From assembly GCF_947179165.1 (NCBI RefSeq), contig NC_077248.1, positions 7,995,256-8,059,255 on the forward strand: 64,000 nucleotides of DNA, read 5' to 3'. Below are positions 11,641-22,660 of the stretch, in pieces. Position 1 is the stretch's first letter, and each line of letters starts with the position of its first letter. This stretch comes from Solanum dulcamara. Lineage: Eukaryota; Streptophyta; Magnoliopsida; Solanales; Solanaceae. Position numbers and translations under genes: made by a program. The notes beneath the pieces were generated by a model. The model searched no databases, was not told the origin of the DNA, and saw only the letters and a program-made list of their open reading frames with translations.

Positions 11641-11944
11641 ATGAAAATATTATTTACAGTAAAAGTGGATCCCATAAACATCAACTTTTTTTACTTCTTT
11701 TACCACAAATATAAGAGGAAAAAGGATCCATTTTGACATATCTGAGACTCTCACGCGCTCAAAACTTGGTTTTCATCCACAGCTATTTAGCAGCCTTTTT
11801 TATTTTTTATTACTGTTTGAATGATTGTGTATGGATTATTGTCTTCCTTTTAGTGGTTTGCAAACAACTAGCAAAAGAAGACTTATTACTTTGAGAAGAC
11901 TTTGGAGCAGAGGAAGAAGATTTTGTGAAGAAGCAAACACAACA
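11641..11944 (+). promoter_or_regulatory. Upstream region of the immune receptor gene
   Basis: Only about 300 bp separate the copia LTR from the start codon. It is AT-rich; no certain TATA box or transcription start can be assigned. An in-frame ATG at 11825 would add 40 residues, rich in Arg, that do not look like the N terminus of this family, so I treat 11825-11944 as leader. Confidence 0.4.
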
Positions 11945-14900
11945 ATGGTCGATCTTGTAATTGGTACTACTGTTCAAGTTTTGCTTGAGAAACTGCTTTC
12001 TCTAACAATTAAGGAGATAAACAGCTCAAGGGATTTCAACAAAGATCTGGAAATGCTTACACTAAATGTATCCTTAATACAAGCTTTCATTCATGACGTT
12101 GAAAGACCACAAATTGAGAAACAACAGTCTGTGGAACAATGGCTCAACAGGCTTGAGAGAGTTGGTGAAGATGCTGAGAATGTGTTTGATCGATTCAAAT
12201 ATGAATCTCTCAAAGCACAAGTGATGAAAATCCGAAACAGCCCAATGAAAAAGGTCAGTGATTTCTTTTCTCATACTACTTTTAAGAGAAAAATGTCTCG
12301 AAAAATCAACAACATCAATAAAGAGTTGACGGATATCAATAAGTTAGCCAAAGACCTCGGTCTCCAATCACTAATGGTTCCTTCTCGGCAAATATTACCA
12401 ATTAGAGAAACAGATTCCTTAGTGGTTGCTTCAGATGTTATTGGTAGAGACTTGGATGTTGCTGAGATAAAGGAGAAGATTTTGAACATGAGAGAGGAGG
12501 GTGCTCTTCTGTGCACCATTCCCATAGTGGGTATGGGGGGTTTAGGGAAAACTACTGTGGCTAAGAGAATTTTCAATGATGAACAGATCAAGCAAATCTT
12601 TGAAAAGAGAGTTTGGTTATGTCTACCTGAGATGTCTGAAACGAAGAGCTTTCTTGAACAAATCCTCGAATCATTGACAGAGAGGAAAGTTGAGGTTCGA
12701 AGGAGAGATATAATAGTCAAGAAGTTACAAGATGAATTGGGAGGAAAAAACTATTTGCTAGTCCTGGATGATTTGTGGCGTGTTGACTCTACATTGTGGC
12801 ATGAGTTCGTGGACACCTTGAGAGGAATAAATACATCTAGAGGAAACTGCATTCTCGTGACTACTCGTATGAAGCGGGTGGCATCCACAGTAGCAGCAGA
12901 TCTTCATATGTTGGGAAAATTAACAGAAGATCATTGTTGGTCTATTTTCAAACAAAAAGCATTTGTTGATGGGAGGGTTCCAGAAGAATTAGCGAGCATG
13001 GGCAACAAGATTGTTAAAATGTGTCAAGGTCTACCGTTGGCTGCAAGTGTGTTGGGAGGCGTCTTACACAGTAAGGAAAAACATGAATGGCAAGCAATTC
13101 TTGATGGCAACCCCCTTGTTGCACATGAAGATGATCTTGGGGAAAATAGCATAAAGAAAATCCTAACACTCAGCTATGTCTATCTACCATCTCCACAACT
13201 GAAAAAATGCTTTGCTTACTTTGCAATGTTTCCAAAAGATTTTGAGTTTGAAAAGGAACAACTTATCCAACTCTGGATGGCAGAAGGCTTTCTCCGCCCA
13301 TGTCAAGAGACCACTGTGATGGAAGACGTTGGGCAAAGGTTTTTTCAAATCTTGTTGCAAAATTCTTTGCTGCAAGATGTTAAGCTAGATGAGTACAACA
13401 ATATAACACACTGTAAGATGCATGATCTTGTGCATGATTTGGCTGGAGATATCTTAAAATCTAAACTATTTGACCCAAAGGGCGATGATGGAGAAAAACT
13501 TTCTCAAGTTCGATACTTTGGATGGGAGTCACCAAGGGATCAAATAGATAAGATAAATGATCCAGAACATTTGTGCACATTGTTTTGGAGAAGCAATTAT
13601 ATACCGGAAGATATGCTGTTGAGCTTTAAGTTCTTGAGAGTTTTAAATTTGTCCAGATCAGGAATCAAGGAGTTGTCAGCCAAAATCGGGAAGCTAATAT
13701 ACTTGAGATATCTTGATCTCTCCAACACTAAGATCACAGCCTTGCCTAGCTCCATTTGCGAGCTCTATAATTTGCAAACATTAAGAGTCAATTACTGTTA
13801 TTCACTCGAGGAACTTCCATATGATATGGGAAGTATGATAAGTTTGAGGCATATTTATTACACTTTTCAGTTTGATAAAAAACATTTCCAGATGCCACTT
13901 AAGATGCGACAATTGACTTGTCTTCAAACCCTACAGTTTTTCAAGGTAGGTTTAGAGAAAGGTCGTCAAATAGAAGAATTAGGTCATTTGAAAAACCTAA
14001 GAGGTGAATTGACGATTAATGGTCTCCAACTGGTCTGTAATAGAGAAGAAGCTCGAACAGCACATTTACAAGAGAAATCGAATATCTACAAGCTGGCATA
14101 TCTGTGGTTCCATGACGAACCAGAAGGAAGTGAGACCAATGATGAGTATGTCTTGGATGGTCTTCAACCCCATCCTAACTTGAAAACCTTAGCGATTGTG
14201 GACTATTTAGGGACTAAATTTCCTTCATGGTTCCATGAAGATTTGCTACCAAATTTGGTCAAACTGAGATTAATTGGTTGCAAAAGATGCAAAGAAATTC
14301 CATCGCTTGGCCAACTGAAATTGCTTCGGCATCTTGAGCTAGTAGGGTTACATAAGGTGGAATGCATTGGACCTACTTTTTATGGTATTGATGGTAACAA
14401 TATTGGATCAAGCAGCAATATCCAAGTGTTCCCGTCATTGAAAAAACTAGTATTGGAGGATATGTCTAGCCTTATTGAGTGGAAGGGAGATGAAGTTGGA
14501 GTAAGAATGTTTCCTAGGCTTGAGGAATTGACGATTAGAGAGTGTCCACTGTTAAAAAGTACTCCAAATCAATTTGAAATCCTCCGTGAATTACGGATTA
14601 GAGGAGTTGACAGTGAAATGACATTGTTGAACTTGTGCAGCAACTTGACATCTCTCGTAGGGCTTAGTGTATATAATGTGAAAGAGCTCACTTGTCTTCC
14701 CGATGAGATGCTACGCAACAGCGTTTTTCTTCAACACCTATCGATCTCAGAATGTGGAGAGTTTCGTGAATTGCCACAAAGCTTGTACAATCTCCATTCT
14801 CTTAAGAGTTTAATGATTGACGACTGCACCAATTTCAGTTCTTTTCCTGCTCCCATTGGAGAGAACTATTTGACTTGCCTCCGAAGTCTTGAGTTATGGA

Positions 14901-15691
14901 ATTGTGGATTGACCAGTTTACCAAGTGGAATGCTAGAGCATTGTCGGTCTCTGAACTCTTTGTTGGTCAGCAACTGTAAGAACTTAGTTTCCTTGCCTTT
15001 ACAGGTGTGGGAAATGCCCTCACTTTCATATTTGATTATATCAAAATGTCCCAAATTGATTAGTGTACCCACAGGGGGCCTTCACCGTCTCACTGGGTTA
15101 CGGCATTTGGCAATTGGTCCTTTCTCAGAGATGGTGGATTTTGAGGCATTCGTACTGATTTTTAATGGCATTCAGCAGCTGTTGTCCCTTCGTTATCTGA
15201 TGGTGCACGGATGTGGACACTGGGATTCTCTGCCCTATCAGCTTATGCAACTCTCTTCCCTAACACATATCCATATATGTGATTTCGGAATCGAGGCTCT
15301 TCCTCATAGACTTAACCTTACTTCTCTTGAAACATTACTTCTAGAGAGGTGCAAACGGCTACAACATCTGGACTTCTCAGATGCCATACCCAAATTACGG
15401 TATGTGGAGATCAGTGATTGTCCATTGTTAGAAGCTCTGTCGGATGGGCTCTGCAACCTTGTTTCTTTGGAAGAGTTAAGGTTATGTAACTGTGAAAAAC
15501 TAGAGCATATGCCATCCAGAGATGCCATGCGATGCCTCACTAAATTATGGTACCTAAAAATTAAAGGCTGCCCACAGTTAGAAGAAAGTTGCACCAATCG
15601 TAGTGGCCCAAACTCCCAGTGGTCCAACATTTCCCATATTGCAAAAATTAAAGTAGATGGAAACATAATTCAAGACTTTCGTAATCCATGA
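11945..15691 (+). CDS. CC-NB-LRR immune receptor (RGA-type NLR)
   Basis: An intracellular receptor of the coiled-coil NLR class, which senses pathogen effectors and triggers immune signalling; the ligand is unknown. One uninterrupted 1248-residue frame with no introns. The start at 11945 (AACAATGG, a good plant context) gives the usual N-terminal coiled coil; an in-frame ATG at 11825 is less likely. Visible motifs: degenerate EDVID-type E-D-A-E-N-V-F-D (75-82); P-loop G-M-G-G-L-G-K-T-T (196-204); kinase-2 L-L-V-L-D-D-L-W (271-278); I-L-V-T-T-R (303-308); G-L-P-L-A-A (362-367); a C-F-A-Y-F-A-M-F-P-K-D block; M-H-D (492-494). Leucine-rich repeats fill the region from about 540 to the end. All nucleotide-binding signatures are intact, so it looks functional. 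Family membership is secure; assignment to a named resistance gene is not possible here. Confidence 0.95.
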   Translation: MVDLVIGTTVQVLLEKLLSLTIKEINSSRDFNKDLEMLTLNVSLIQAFIHDVERPQIEKQQSVEQWLNRLERVGEDAENVFDRFKYESLKAQVMKIRNSPMKKVSDFFSHTTFKRKMSRKINNINKELTDINKLAKDLGLQSLMVPSRQILPIRETDSLVVASDVIGRDLDVAEIKEKILNMREEGALLCTIPIVGMGGLGKTTVAKRIFNDEQIKQIFEKRVWLCLPEMSETKSFLEQILESLTERKVEVRRRDIIVKKLQDELGGKNYLLVLDDLWRVDSTLWHEFVDTLRGINTSRGNCILVTTRMKRVASTVAADLHMLGKLTEDHCWSIFKQKAFVDGRVPEELASMGNKIVKMCQGLPLAASVLGGVLHSKEKHEWQAILDGNPLVAHEDDLGENSIKKILTLSYVYLPSPQLKKCFAYFAMFPKDFEFEKEQLIQLWMAEGFLRPCQETTVMEDVGQRFFQILLQNSLLQDVKLDEYNNITHCKMHDLVHDLAGDILKSKLFDPKGDDGEKLSQVRYFGWESPRDQIDKINDPEHLCTLFWRSNYIPEDMLLSFKFLRVLNLSRSGIKELSAKIGKLIYLRYLDLSNTKITALPSSICELYNLQTLRVNYCYSLEELPYDMGSMISLRHIYYTFQFDKKHFQMPLKMRQLTCLQTLQFFKVGLEKGRQIEELGHLKNLRGELTINGLQLVCNREEARTAHLQEKSNIYKLAYLWFHDEPEGSETNDEYVLDGLQPHPNLKTLAIVDYLGTKFPSWFHEDLLPNLVKLRLIGCKRCKEIPSLGQLKLLRHLELVGLHKVECIGPTFYGIDGNNIGSSSNIQVFPSLKKLVLEDMSSLIEWKGDEVGVRMFPRLEELTIRECPLLKSTPNQFEILRELRIRGVDSEMTLLNLCSNLTSLVGLSVYNVKELTCLPDEMLRNSVFLQHLSISECGEFRELPQSLYNLHSLKSLMIDDCTNFSSFPAPIGENYLTCLRSLELWNCGLTSLPSGMLEHCRSLNSLLVSNCKNLVSLPLQVWEMPSLSYLIISKCPKLISVPTGGLHRLTGLRHLAIGPFSEMVDFEAFVLIFNGIQQLLSLRYLMVHGCGHWDSLPYQLMQLSSLTHIHICDFGIEALPHRLNLTSLETLLLERCKRLQHLDFSDAIPKLRYVEISDCPLLEALSDGLCNLVSLEELRLCNCEKLEHMPSRDAMRCLTKLWYLKIKGCPQLEESCTNRSGPNSQWSNISHIAKIKVDGNIIQDFRNP

Positions 15692-18430
15692 GCGGCAGGC
15701 AATTACATTAGGTAAATTTTCATTTAGACTTGTTAGAGATACGTTCTTTTGCACTCCTTGTTTCTCATGACACAACTTTTACTGTTTAAATAGGGTTGAT
15801 TATGTTCAACCACCACATTTGTTTTGTTGAAAATATTTAGCAAAGATAACATAATCTGTCAATATTTTACTCTTCATAATGGGGTTTACTAACAATTATT
15901 AAGTGAAACTATTTGTTTGTTTTTAAAAGATGTGCAGCAAAAAGGTAGAAATTAATGTCTCTATATATTTTTATTAACCATAGGAAGTCTTTTAAGTAGC
16001 CAACTTAAAACGAAAATCTGCATAATTTGAAATTCAAGATAACTAATATATATAAACAAACTAAACAAGTTCTACTAAATTTAAAATTCAAATCATCCTA
16101 AACCTAACAACTCATTATGCAAAAAAGTAATAATTGAAAAATAAGTATTGTTGTGGAACAATGTATTTCTCATGAATGCTGTACTGTTTAACTGAAATGC
16201 TATTTGAGGCGTATCTGTCCATTAAGTTGATGGAATTCTGCTTATTGAACCAAGATTTCCATGTAAGCTTCTTCTAAAATTGTTAATCTCCTACATTCCT
16301 TGTTTTCTTATTGCTCACTTACCTGTAAAGTTAATCAATTGCAATATATCTCAAATTACTCAAACGTTTCGTTTGTTTTGCACGAGTATCCGAGTTTATC
16401 ACTTAATCCTCGAATGTAGTACTCTTCATTACAGAGTATAATGGTGTTATTAAGTGGTATGGTTCTTGAATAAGATAACTACTCATTCTCTTCAAGTATA
16501 GACAAGTATTTTATTGGCATAACATTAGCTTGTCATATAAGGTACGTAATACATTACAGTTTCTTTGCCGTAAGAATTGGTGAAATATAGAGAGGAAAAA
16601 AATAACCGAAATTTGACTTGTATTGATAGTAGAGGTTTCTCCAGTTTTTCTAAGGACTACAGAATCTCTCAAATGAAAGAAGCTATCACATGTCTTATGG
16701 TTCAAAGAGCTCTAATATGCTTCTTGCAAACTTCAATTCTAGTCTTCTTTGTTTGAGCTGATATCTAGTGCAAAAAATGAGATAGTTGAGTGATGCAATA
16801 TGGAGAATCAGAGGTAAAATTGTCTAACTGCTAAACTTAAATATCAGTATTGAAAGGAAATTAGTTTGTTAGTTGCAAGGAGATTTAGGAAGTAAGTCAA
16901 TTTGGTGCTTCGCTCAATATAATTCTTCGTTACTTTCTTCCCGGAGTTTCAGTCCATAAAATTACACAATAATAGGAAAGTCATGTATTGCATTCTCACA
17001 ATAGTTGAACTCCGGCTATTTTCCCCCTTTCTTTCGTTATATTAATGTCTGAAACTCACCTTTCCAAACCTGTCCGAAAGAAGAAGAATCTCAGTATTTG
17101 TCATATTTATTCAGGTGCTATGGTAAAGCTAATGAAAGGTATGGATGGTTGGTGCCACTGAAAGCAGTTTATGAGCTATTCATGAGTGGCAGATCAAATA
17201 ATTCTTACTGATGATGCTACATTTAGATTGTTTCCATGGATTCAGCTAGGAGGTTTCCGCGGTACAAAAGGCAAATTGTATGTTCAAGAACAACTTCTTA
17301 TGGTTTATTTTTCAGCTCCTTTTCTCATGAGAATATCCGTTGCGAAGGACCAGTTTGAGGGGCATCTGTCCATTAAGTTGAAGGTTTCTCTACTCTGCTT
17401 ATCGGACCAAGCTTTCCATGTAAGCTTCTTCTAAATTGTTATTCTCCTAGACTCTTTGGTCTGCATTGTTTTTGTTGCTCACTTACGTCTTGTAATTTGT
17501 AAAATAAGTCCATTTCAGTCCAAATTATTCAAAAGTATCGTTTCATACAAAAAGTGTGTATCAATTAATCTCTCAACATTTTACTCTTCATAATGAGGAT
17601 ATATACCAACAACTATTAAGTAATAATAATTGAGTACACAGTCGCTCATTTGCCCAAGTGAAACTATTCTCTTATGTGTGGGTATCTTTTGATAAAATAT
17701 AACCTTTTACTATGATTTAATGAAAATAAAAGACAAAAAAGTATTTTTGGTAAATAATGAATTAGTTCAACCAACCAACAAGTACCATGTCTTTTTGTTA
17801 TGATACTTCATTTTCATGATGCAGATTTATGTAGTGTTGTAGACTTTCCTTTTGGATTTTTTCACTTGAAAAACCTATTTTTTCTTCTTTCCTGTACAAA
17901 AGAAGCATAAACTCAATACCTACCATATCTGCTCAGGTACTTTGATCAAGGTAGTAAAGGGTATCCGTGGACTGAGCCTTCAAATTCTGTTCATGAGCTA
18001 TTCACAAGATGAAGCTGTGACACAAAGACAAAATGTATGTCCCGGCTGACACAGGATTCTTAGATGCAAGACAGATTTCATTTTGGATTCCATTGATAGT
18101 AGATACTTCTCCAAATTATGTCCACAGCCTTCAACATTATTTTGTTTTTCCTATTTCATTTTCATGGGACAGATTGTAACGTTGTGAACATTGGTGCAGT
18201 TGGAGACTCTGGTTGTACATAGCTGGAATATTCAAGGTAAGTCAGTTTTTGTATACACGCTTTTTGTTACTTTCTCTTCAAAGCAGAGGATAATTCATTG
18301 AAACATTCGCAATTTAAGAAAAAGACTGCTATGTCATCTTGAATCTGATATAAAAGAGTGCCTCATTGGCTCTGAAAATGTCCTTAGGGATACCAGCTCA
18401 TCTTAACAGGTCTTGCTTTCTACTAAAATC
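15692..18430. other. Noncoding flank of the NLR with duplicated blocks
   Basis: No coding gene is supported. Segments are repeated directly: 16195-16310 matches 17360-17460 (shared TTTCCATGTAAGCTTCTTCT); 15855-15905 matches about 17570-17630 (TTTTACTCTTCATAATG); 17090-17185 matches 17910-18010 (TGAGCTATTCA). Pyrimidine tracts ending in CAG precede some blocks, so parts may be spliced 3' untranslated exons of NLR transcripts. The 82-residue frame at 17186-17434 has no known domain. Confidence 0.55.
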
Positions 18431-18800
18431 TCTTTTTAGTCGTGGTTTGTAACGAGTTGCTTCTCCATTAATTTCGCAAAGGATCGGAGGAAATGTGTGC
18501 CAAAACTGACTTTTTACCGTCTCCTATGTTTCAGATTCTTAGTTGAAACAATGGCATGGACGTTGTAGAGATGGTAGACTGGAGCAGACTTCTCTTAGAT
18601 GTGTTTAAACTGGAGAGGAGATATTATGTATGACTAAGATTTGACAGCAGAGACCTTTCTTTCAGAGAGTAAATGCCTTTCGTACAGTAGAGTTTTTGTT
18701 TCCAGAAAATATTTTGAACTTGTACCATAGTTCATATATAGCTTCTTTAATGTAGCTCAATTTTTCCTTTTGAAATTTATCTTGGCTTTTGTTCGCACAT
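18430..18800. repeat. Direct repeat, copy 1, downstream of the NLR
   Basis: This block, with GGAAATGTGTG..AAAACT, TGTTTCAG, GTTGAAACAAYGGCATGG and TATGACTAAGATTTGACA, recurs at about 19546-19870, roughly 1.1 kb further on. The end of the block (CCTTTTGAAATTTAT) occurs a third time near 20920. Confidence 0.8.
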
Positions 18801-19145
18801 ATAAACAAAAAGGATAGGGCCTACCATTTGCATTGTTTAAATCCAAACAATACGATTGCTTAAATCTCGAACTTGTGTACTAAATTCACAAGTCATGCAT
18901 CGCCAACTCCTTTTTATCAACCATACCTTACATACAACCCCATAAGTCTATTCAATTCCATAAGCTTGCGTCAAAAAGCTCGTCACACCTTTTGAGAACA
19001 AGGTTCTGGCATTTACACTAGTGATTCTCTGTGTGATTTTCTCTTGTTATAAAGATTAGCTACCAATCCTGTGACCTCACTGCAATGGCCATTGAACTCA
19101 TATTTCCCTTACATGTGTCAACTTTTTTCCTTTGAACATTAGATA

Positions 19146-19330
19146 AAAAGGGCAGCCCGGTGCACTAAAGCTCCCGCTATGTGCGTGGTCCGGGGAAGGG
19201 CCTGACCACAAGGGTCTATTGTACGCAGTCTTGCCTTGCATTTCTGCCAGAGGCTGTTTTCAAGGCTTGAACCCGTGACCTCCTGGTCACATGACAGCAA
19301 CTTTACCAGTTTTTCTACAAGACTCTAGAG
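19146..19330 (-). mobile_element. tRNA-derived SINE resembling the Au family
   Basis: On the minus strand the order is a box A-like GGTAAAGTTGC, box B GGGTTCAAGCC (complement of 19264-19274), a body with CCTTCCCCGGACCACGC, and the 3' end GTGCACCGGGCTGCCC followed by T residues. The 3' half is what I know of the Au SINE family in Solanaceae. The 5' end is degenerate and no target duplication was found. A second fragment with the same 3' end lies at 34931-35005. Confidence 0.75.
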
Positions 19331-19545
19331 AGGTACTCTGCCTGAGGTGACATAGAGTCACTCTGCCGGAGGCCTCTCTTCCCTTAAAAAGTATCAGTAT
19401 CTATCTCCATTTACCTTAATTCCAAGTCTCATATATGGTAGAGGTCTATATATGTTTTCTTAATTACACACTTGTCGTTAATTTCACTTCACAAAATATT
19501 TTCCCCGTTCATTAAAATTCTTGCGATTGAAGGACTTGAACAATT

Positions 19546-19870
19546 ATTTAGTGGTTGCTTGTAATGAGCTGATTCTCCATTCTCGAAGAAGGAAATGTGT
19601 GGGAAAACTAACTTTTACTGTTTCCCGTGTTTCAGAATCATGGTTGAAACAACGGCATGGATCTTGTTGAAATGGTAGACAGGAAAAGACTTGTCATGAT
19701 TTGGAAATTGCATCTCCTAAACTCATTTGCATTTGGAGATATTATTTCATTGTATGACTAAGATTTGACACCTCCCTTTTTGAGCTTTTACTTATATGAT
19801 GTATCATTGCTTAGTTGATATCTTCTTTAATCTAGCTATGTTTTTTTTCCTTTTGAAATTTATTATGGGT
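19546..19870. repeat. Direct repeat, copy 2, downstream of the NLR
   Basis: Partner of the block at 18430-18800, offset by about 1.1 kb. It has an extra stretch between the AAATGGTAGAC and GGAGATATTAT segments that copy 1 lacks, or has in changed form. Confidence 0.8.
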
Positions 19871-20859
19871 TTTATTTGTGCATGTGTTGGTTATAAAGAA
19901 GTGTGAGCTTGAACAACTTATTGGTGGGTAAGAGTATGAGTTGTATTGGGTCTTGATGTGACATGTGTTATAAACGCATTCTATACTTACAGGCTTAGAG
20001 GTTGAAGTTCTTGTTGACTGAGAGTCTTATCATTGAGACTTCAACAAGTAACTGAGGTAGTAGTAATGGTTACCTAAAACCGGGTTGAGTAGAAAGTGTG
20101 GGTATGGGAGGGCTAGGCCCTGTGTTGTGAGACAGTTGGTTTAAGAACAGTGATAGTTGGGTGGAACCATTGAGTGGCTAAGATTGCTAGGTGAAGACTG
20201 TTAGTTGATTTAGTAATTGTAAGGTAGGGATCATGACCCACAGGTCTTAAGTTGTAACTAGGGTGGTAGTGGAGCTTTGAAGTTTGGAGTGGTGAACACC
20301 TTAGGTGAGAGTAAGGGGTGTACTTATTTGGTTGGGGTGGATAAAGTGACAAAGTTAATTATTATGATATCTTTTATTTTTCTGTTCATATATTATGCGG
20401 TGGGTATCAGATTGAATGATGATGCCTACCAGTACGTGTTGTTTGTACTGATACTACTCTTGATATGTCACTTGGCATATTCTGGTTGTAGGATCAGTTA
20501 TGTCTCTTAGGTGAAGACGAAAACGATCCTCCAACAGCTTCTATTTTTCCTTCCTCTTGGTGGAAGCTCGGACATTGGTCTTTTAGTTTATTTCTACTCT
20601 TAGCAGCTTTTGTACCTGTTTTAGACTGGTATCCATAGTTTTTTTTATGTGTTATTCTTATACAAGTGTATTACTTCAGATTTTTTATAAACTTTTGGTT
20701 TAATTACTCCTACTTAAGTCATAGAGTAGGTGTCCGCATGACCTGGTGGGTTGGATAGTGAAAGAAACAATAAATCGTTCAAACAAATGCCATATATATT
20801 TTAACATCAACTATTTTTTAAAATATTTTTTTATATACATTTTTATTAATTGACGCAAT
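19871..20859. other. Noncoding stretch, no gene recognised
   Basis: Short frames on both strands (20113-20352 minus, 20277-20510 plus) have no recognisable domains and unlikely composition. Nothing else is supported. Confidence 0.4.
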
Positions 20860-20890
20860 GCACACGTGCAAAGCACGTATTCTACACTAG
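20860..20890 (+). mobile_element. Helitron-like 3' terminus
   Basis: The stem ACGTGC-AAA-GCACGT (about 20864-20878) is followed after 8 bases by CTAG and then T. A short hairpin about ten bases before CTRR with a T outside is the standard 3' end of plant Helitrons. The 5' TC end was not located with confidence, so the extent and content of the element are unknown. Confidence 0.55.
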
Positions 20891-21433
20891 TAAACACAAA
20901 TATAACTGTTGTGTTTTGATTTGAAATTTATTATGGCTTTTGTTTGCAAGCTTAAATAAATTCTAACCTGTGTCTTCTTATAAATATATAAGAGTTTTTT
21001 GTCACCGGCAGGCAACAAACAATATAAACTGTGAGAATTTAAGTGCATTCTAATAGCATCCCATATCGAGTTGCTCACTTATCTTTACTACTAGCTCTCC
21101 TTTAAGATAGACCTTTATCAACCAATCCTGTATATGTTTTTGGAGTTTAAAAGTGATGGAGATATTTTATCAAATAACATATGTGGTCAAGTGGTAGAAT
21201 CGTTCAAATTCATAGAAAATTGAAAAATTAAAATCAAATTTGATTCGGTTCATTAGAGAGAGAGAGGGGGGAGATCAGAGGCAAGCAAGATTGCGAGTAT
21301 ATACATAACACATGTTTAATATATATATATATATATATATATTATTTATTTATTTTTTAATTTTTTGCTTCTAAGTACTTTTCATTTATTGTTAATATAT
21401 GGATCAAAGTATCCTTAACTGTGACCTAATTTC
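20891..21433. other. AT-rich spacer with an (AT)n run
   Basis: No gene seen. A TTTGAAATTTATTATGGCTT segment near 20920 is a third partial copy of the repeat at 18430 and 19546. An AT microsatellite lies at 21319-21342 and a GA-rich run at 21256-21272. Confidence 0.5.
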
Positions 21434-21655
21434 ATAGTTAAGGATGCTTATGAGAGTTGGAGCCTATGAAAAGTTGACAAAGCCATTACGAAGATCTCGA
21501 TCATGATACCTGCCCTTAAATCTAAAGAGTATGATACCTGCCCTTAGGTCACAATTAAGGATGCTTATGAGAGTTGGAGCCTATGGAAAGTTGACAAAGC
21601 CATTATGAAGATCTATATCATGATACCCGCCCTTAAAGCTAAAGAGTATGATGGC
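21434..21655. repeat. Tandem duplication of about 115 bp
   Basis: Two units, each with AAGGATGCTTATGAGAGTT, GTTGACAAAGCCATTA and TGATACCYGCCCTTAA, lie end to end with few differences. Unit 2 runs into the SINE candidate at 21651. Confidence 0.85.
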
Positions 21656-21800
21656 TCAGTGGCTAAGAGGTTCATTGATGGTGGAAACTGTCCGAGTTTG
21701 ATTCCCATTGTGTGCAAAATTTCCCCACTCTTTTTTTTGCTTTGAAAAGGTTGAGATGGGCTCAAGTATTGACTCAGACCTCATTATTTTTGGGTTCGTA
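21651..21800 (+). mobile_element. tRNA-derived SINE candidate
   Basis: TGGCTCAGTGG (21652-21662) matches the RNA polymerase III A box, and GAGTTTGATTCC (21694-21705) is a near match to the B box, about 42 bp away as in tRNA genes. The intervening sequence does not fold into a tRNA, and a non-tRNA body follows. The 3' end is not resolved. A degenerate tRNA is the alternative. Confidence 0.55.
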
Positions 21801-22660
21801 AACTTTATTATTCTTGTTTTTCATTATTTTTCTCTCTATGCTGTTTCTTTTTTTCAATTTGTCATTATTTAAATTTTTTAGACACATTTTTGATAATTTA
21901 TTCTTTTTATTTATATTGCTTATTTTCTTACTACATAATTCTCTTTACATGTATTAACTCATAGAAACTGTTTTAAAAAAAATGATGAATTATATTAATT
22001 ATTTGAAATTGAGTTAGAAAATATTAAATAAAATAAAGTTAATTAAAATCAATCGAATGAAGAAATTGATCTTTTAACAAAATCTATTTAATTGATTTTT
22101 TTCTTCTTAATTTATAGTATTTCTTTCTTATTTTTTTAATTCGATTATAAAAAAATGAAAACTAAACTAAACTTAATTGATTTATTCATCATTTGTCTTT
22201 TTCACAAATGACTAACCTAATAAATTGAATTAAATGAACTAAAAACTCGATGATGTCATTATTTATCTTCTGAATATACATTATAATATTAGTAACTCAA
22301 TTTATACACGTTTTAAAAGAATTTCGGTAGTTTTTGAAAGTAACAAAATAGGCACCAATTCAGTTTTTTTTTAAAACTTCAAAATAATGTTAAACACTGG
22401 ATAAAAAAAAAGCACAATAAATATAAAATTAAAAGATCCATGAATCAGGGTAAAAGTAAAAAGAATTCAAACGTGACATAACAAGGCAAGTTAAATATAG
22501 CGGGTTAAAATTACTATTTTTCTCCCATCTCGCTCCATTTTTCATCTTGAATTTTTACGTGTTTACTTCTTTATACTTCAAATCCCCTTCACTCGAACCT
22601 TGGCTCCACCACTACTAATACATGAACAATTCCATGGAATAGCTACTGTGATTCAATTAA
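21801..22660. other. AT-rich spacer without recognisable features
   Basis: Very AT-rich with no supported reading frame or repeat structure. Confidence 0.5.

Noticed and set aside
11825..11944. Upstream ATG extending the NLR by 40 residues
   Set aside because: The extension is Arg-rich and unlike the family; the ATG at 11945 has a better context and begins the coiled coil directly.
15956..15980. TCTCTATATATTTTTATTAA as a Helitron 5' end
   Set aside because: The wording is suggestive, but the base before it is G and not A, and it lies 4.9 kb from the 3' end; too weak without other copies.
20113..20510. Overlapping short frames on both strands
   Set aside because: No domain, no codon bias visible, and they overlap each other; chance frames.
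21651..21710. A functional tRNA gene
   Set aside because: A and B box motifs are present, but the sequence does not give the cloverleaf stems; a SINE head is more likely.
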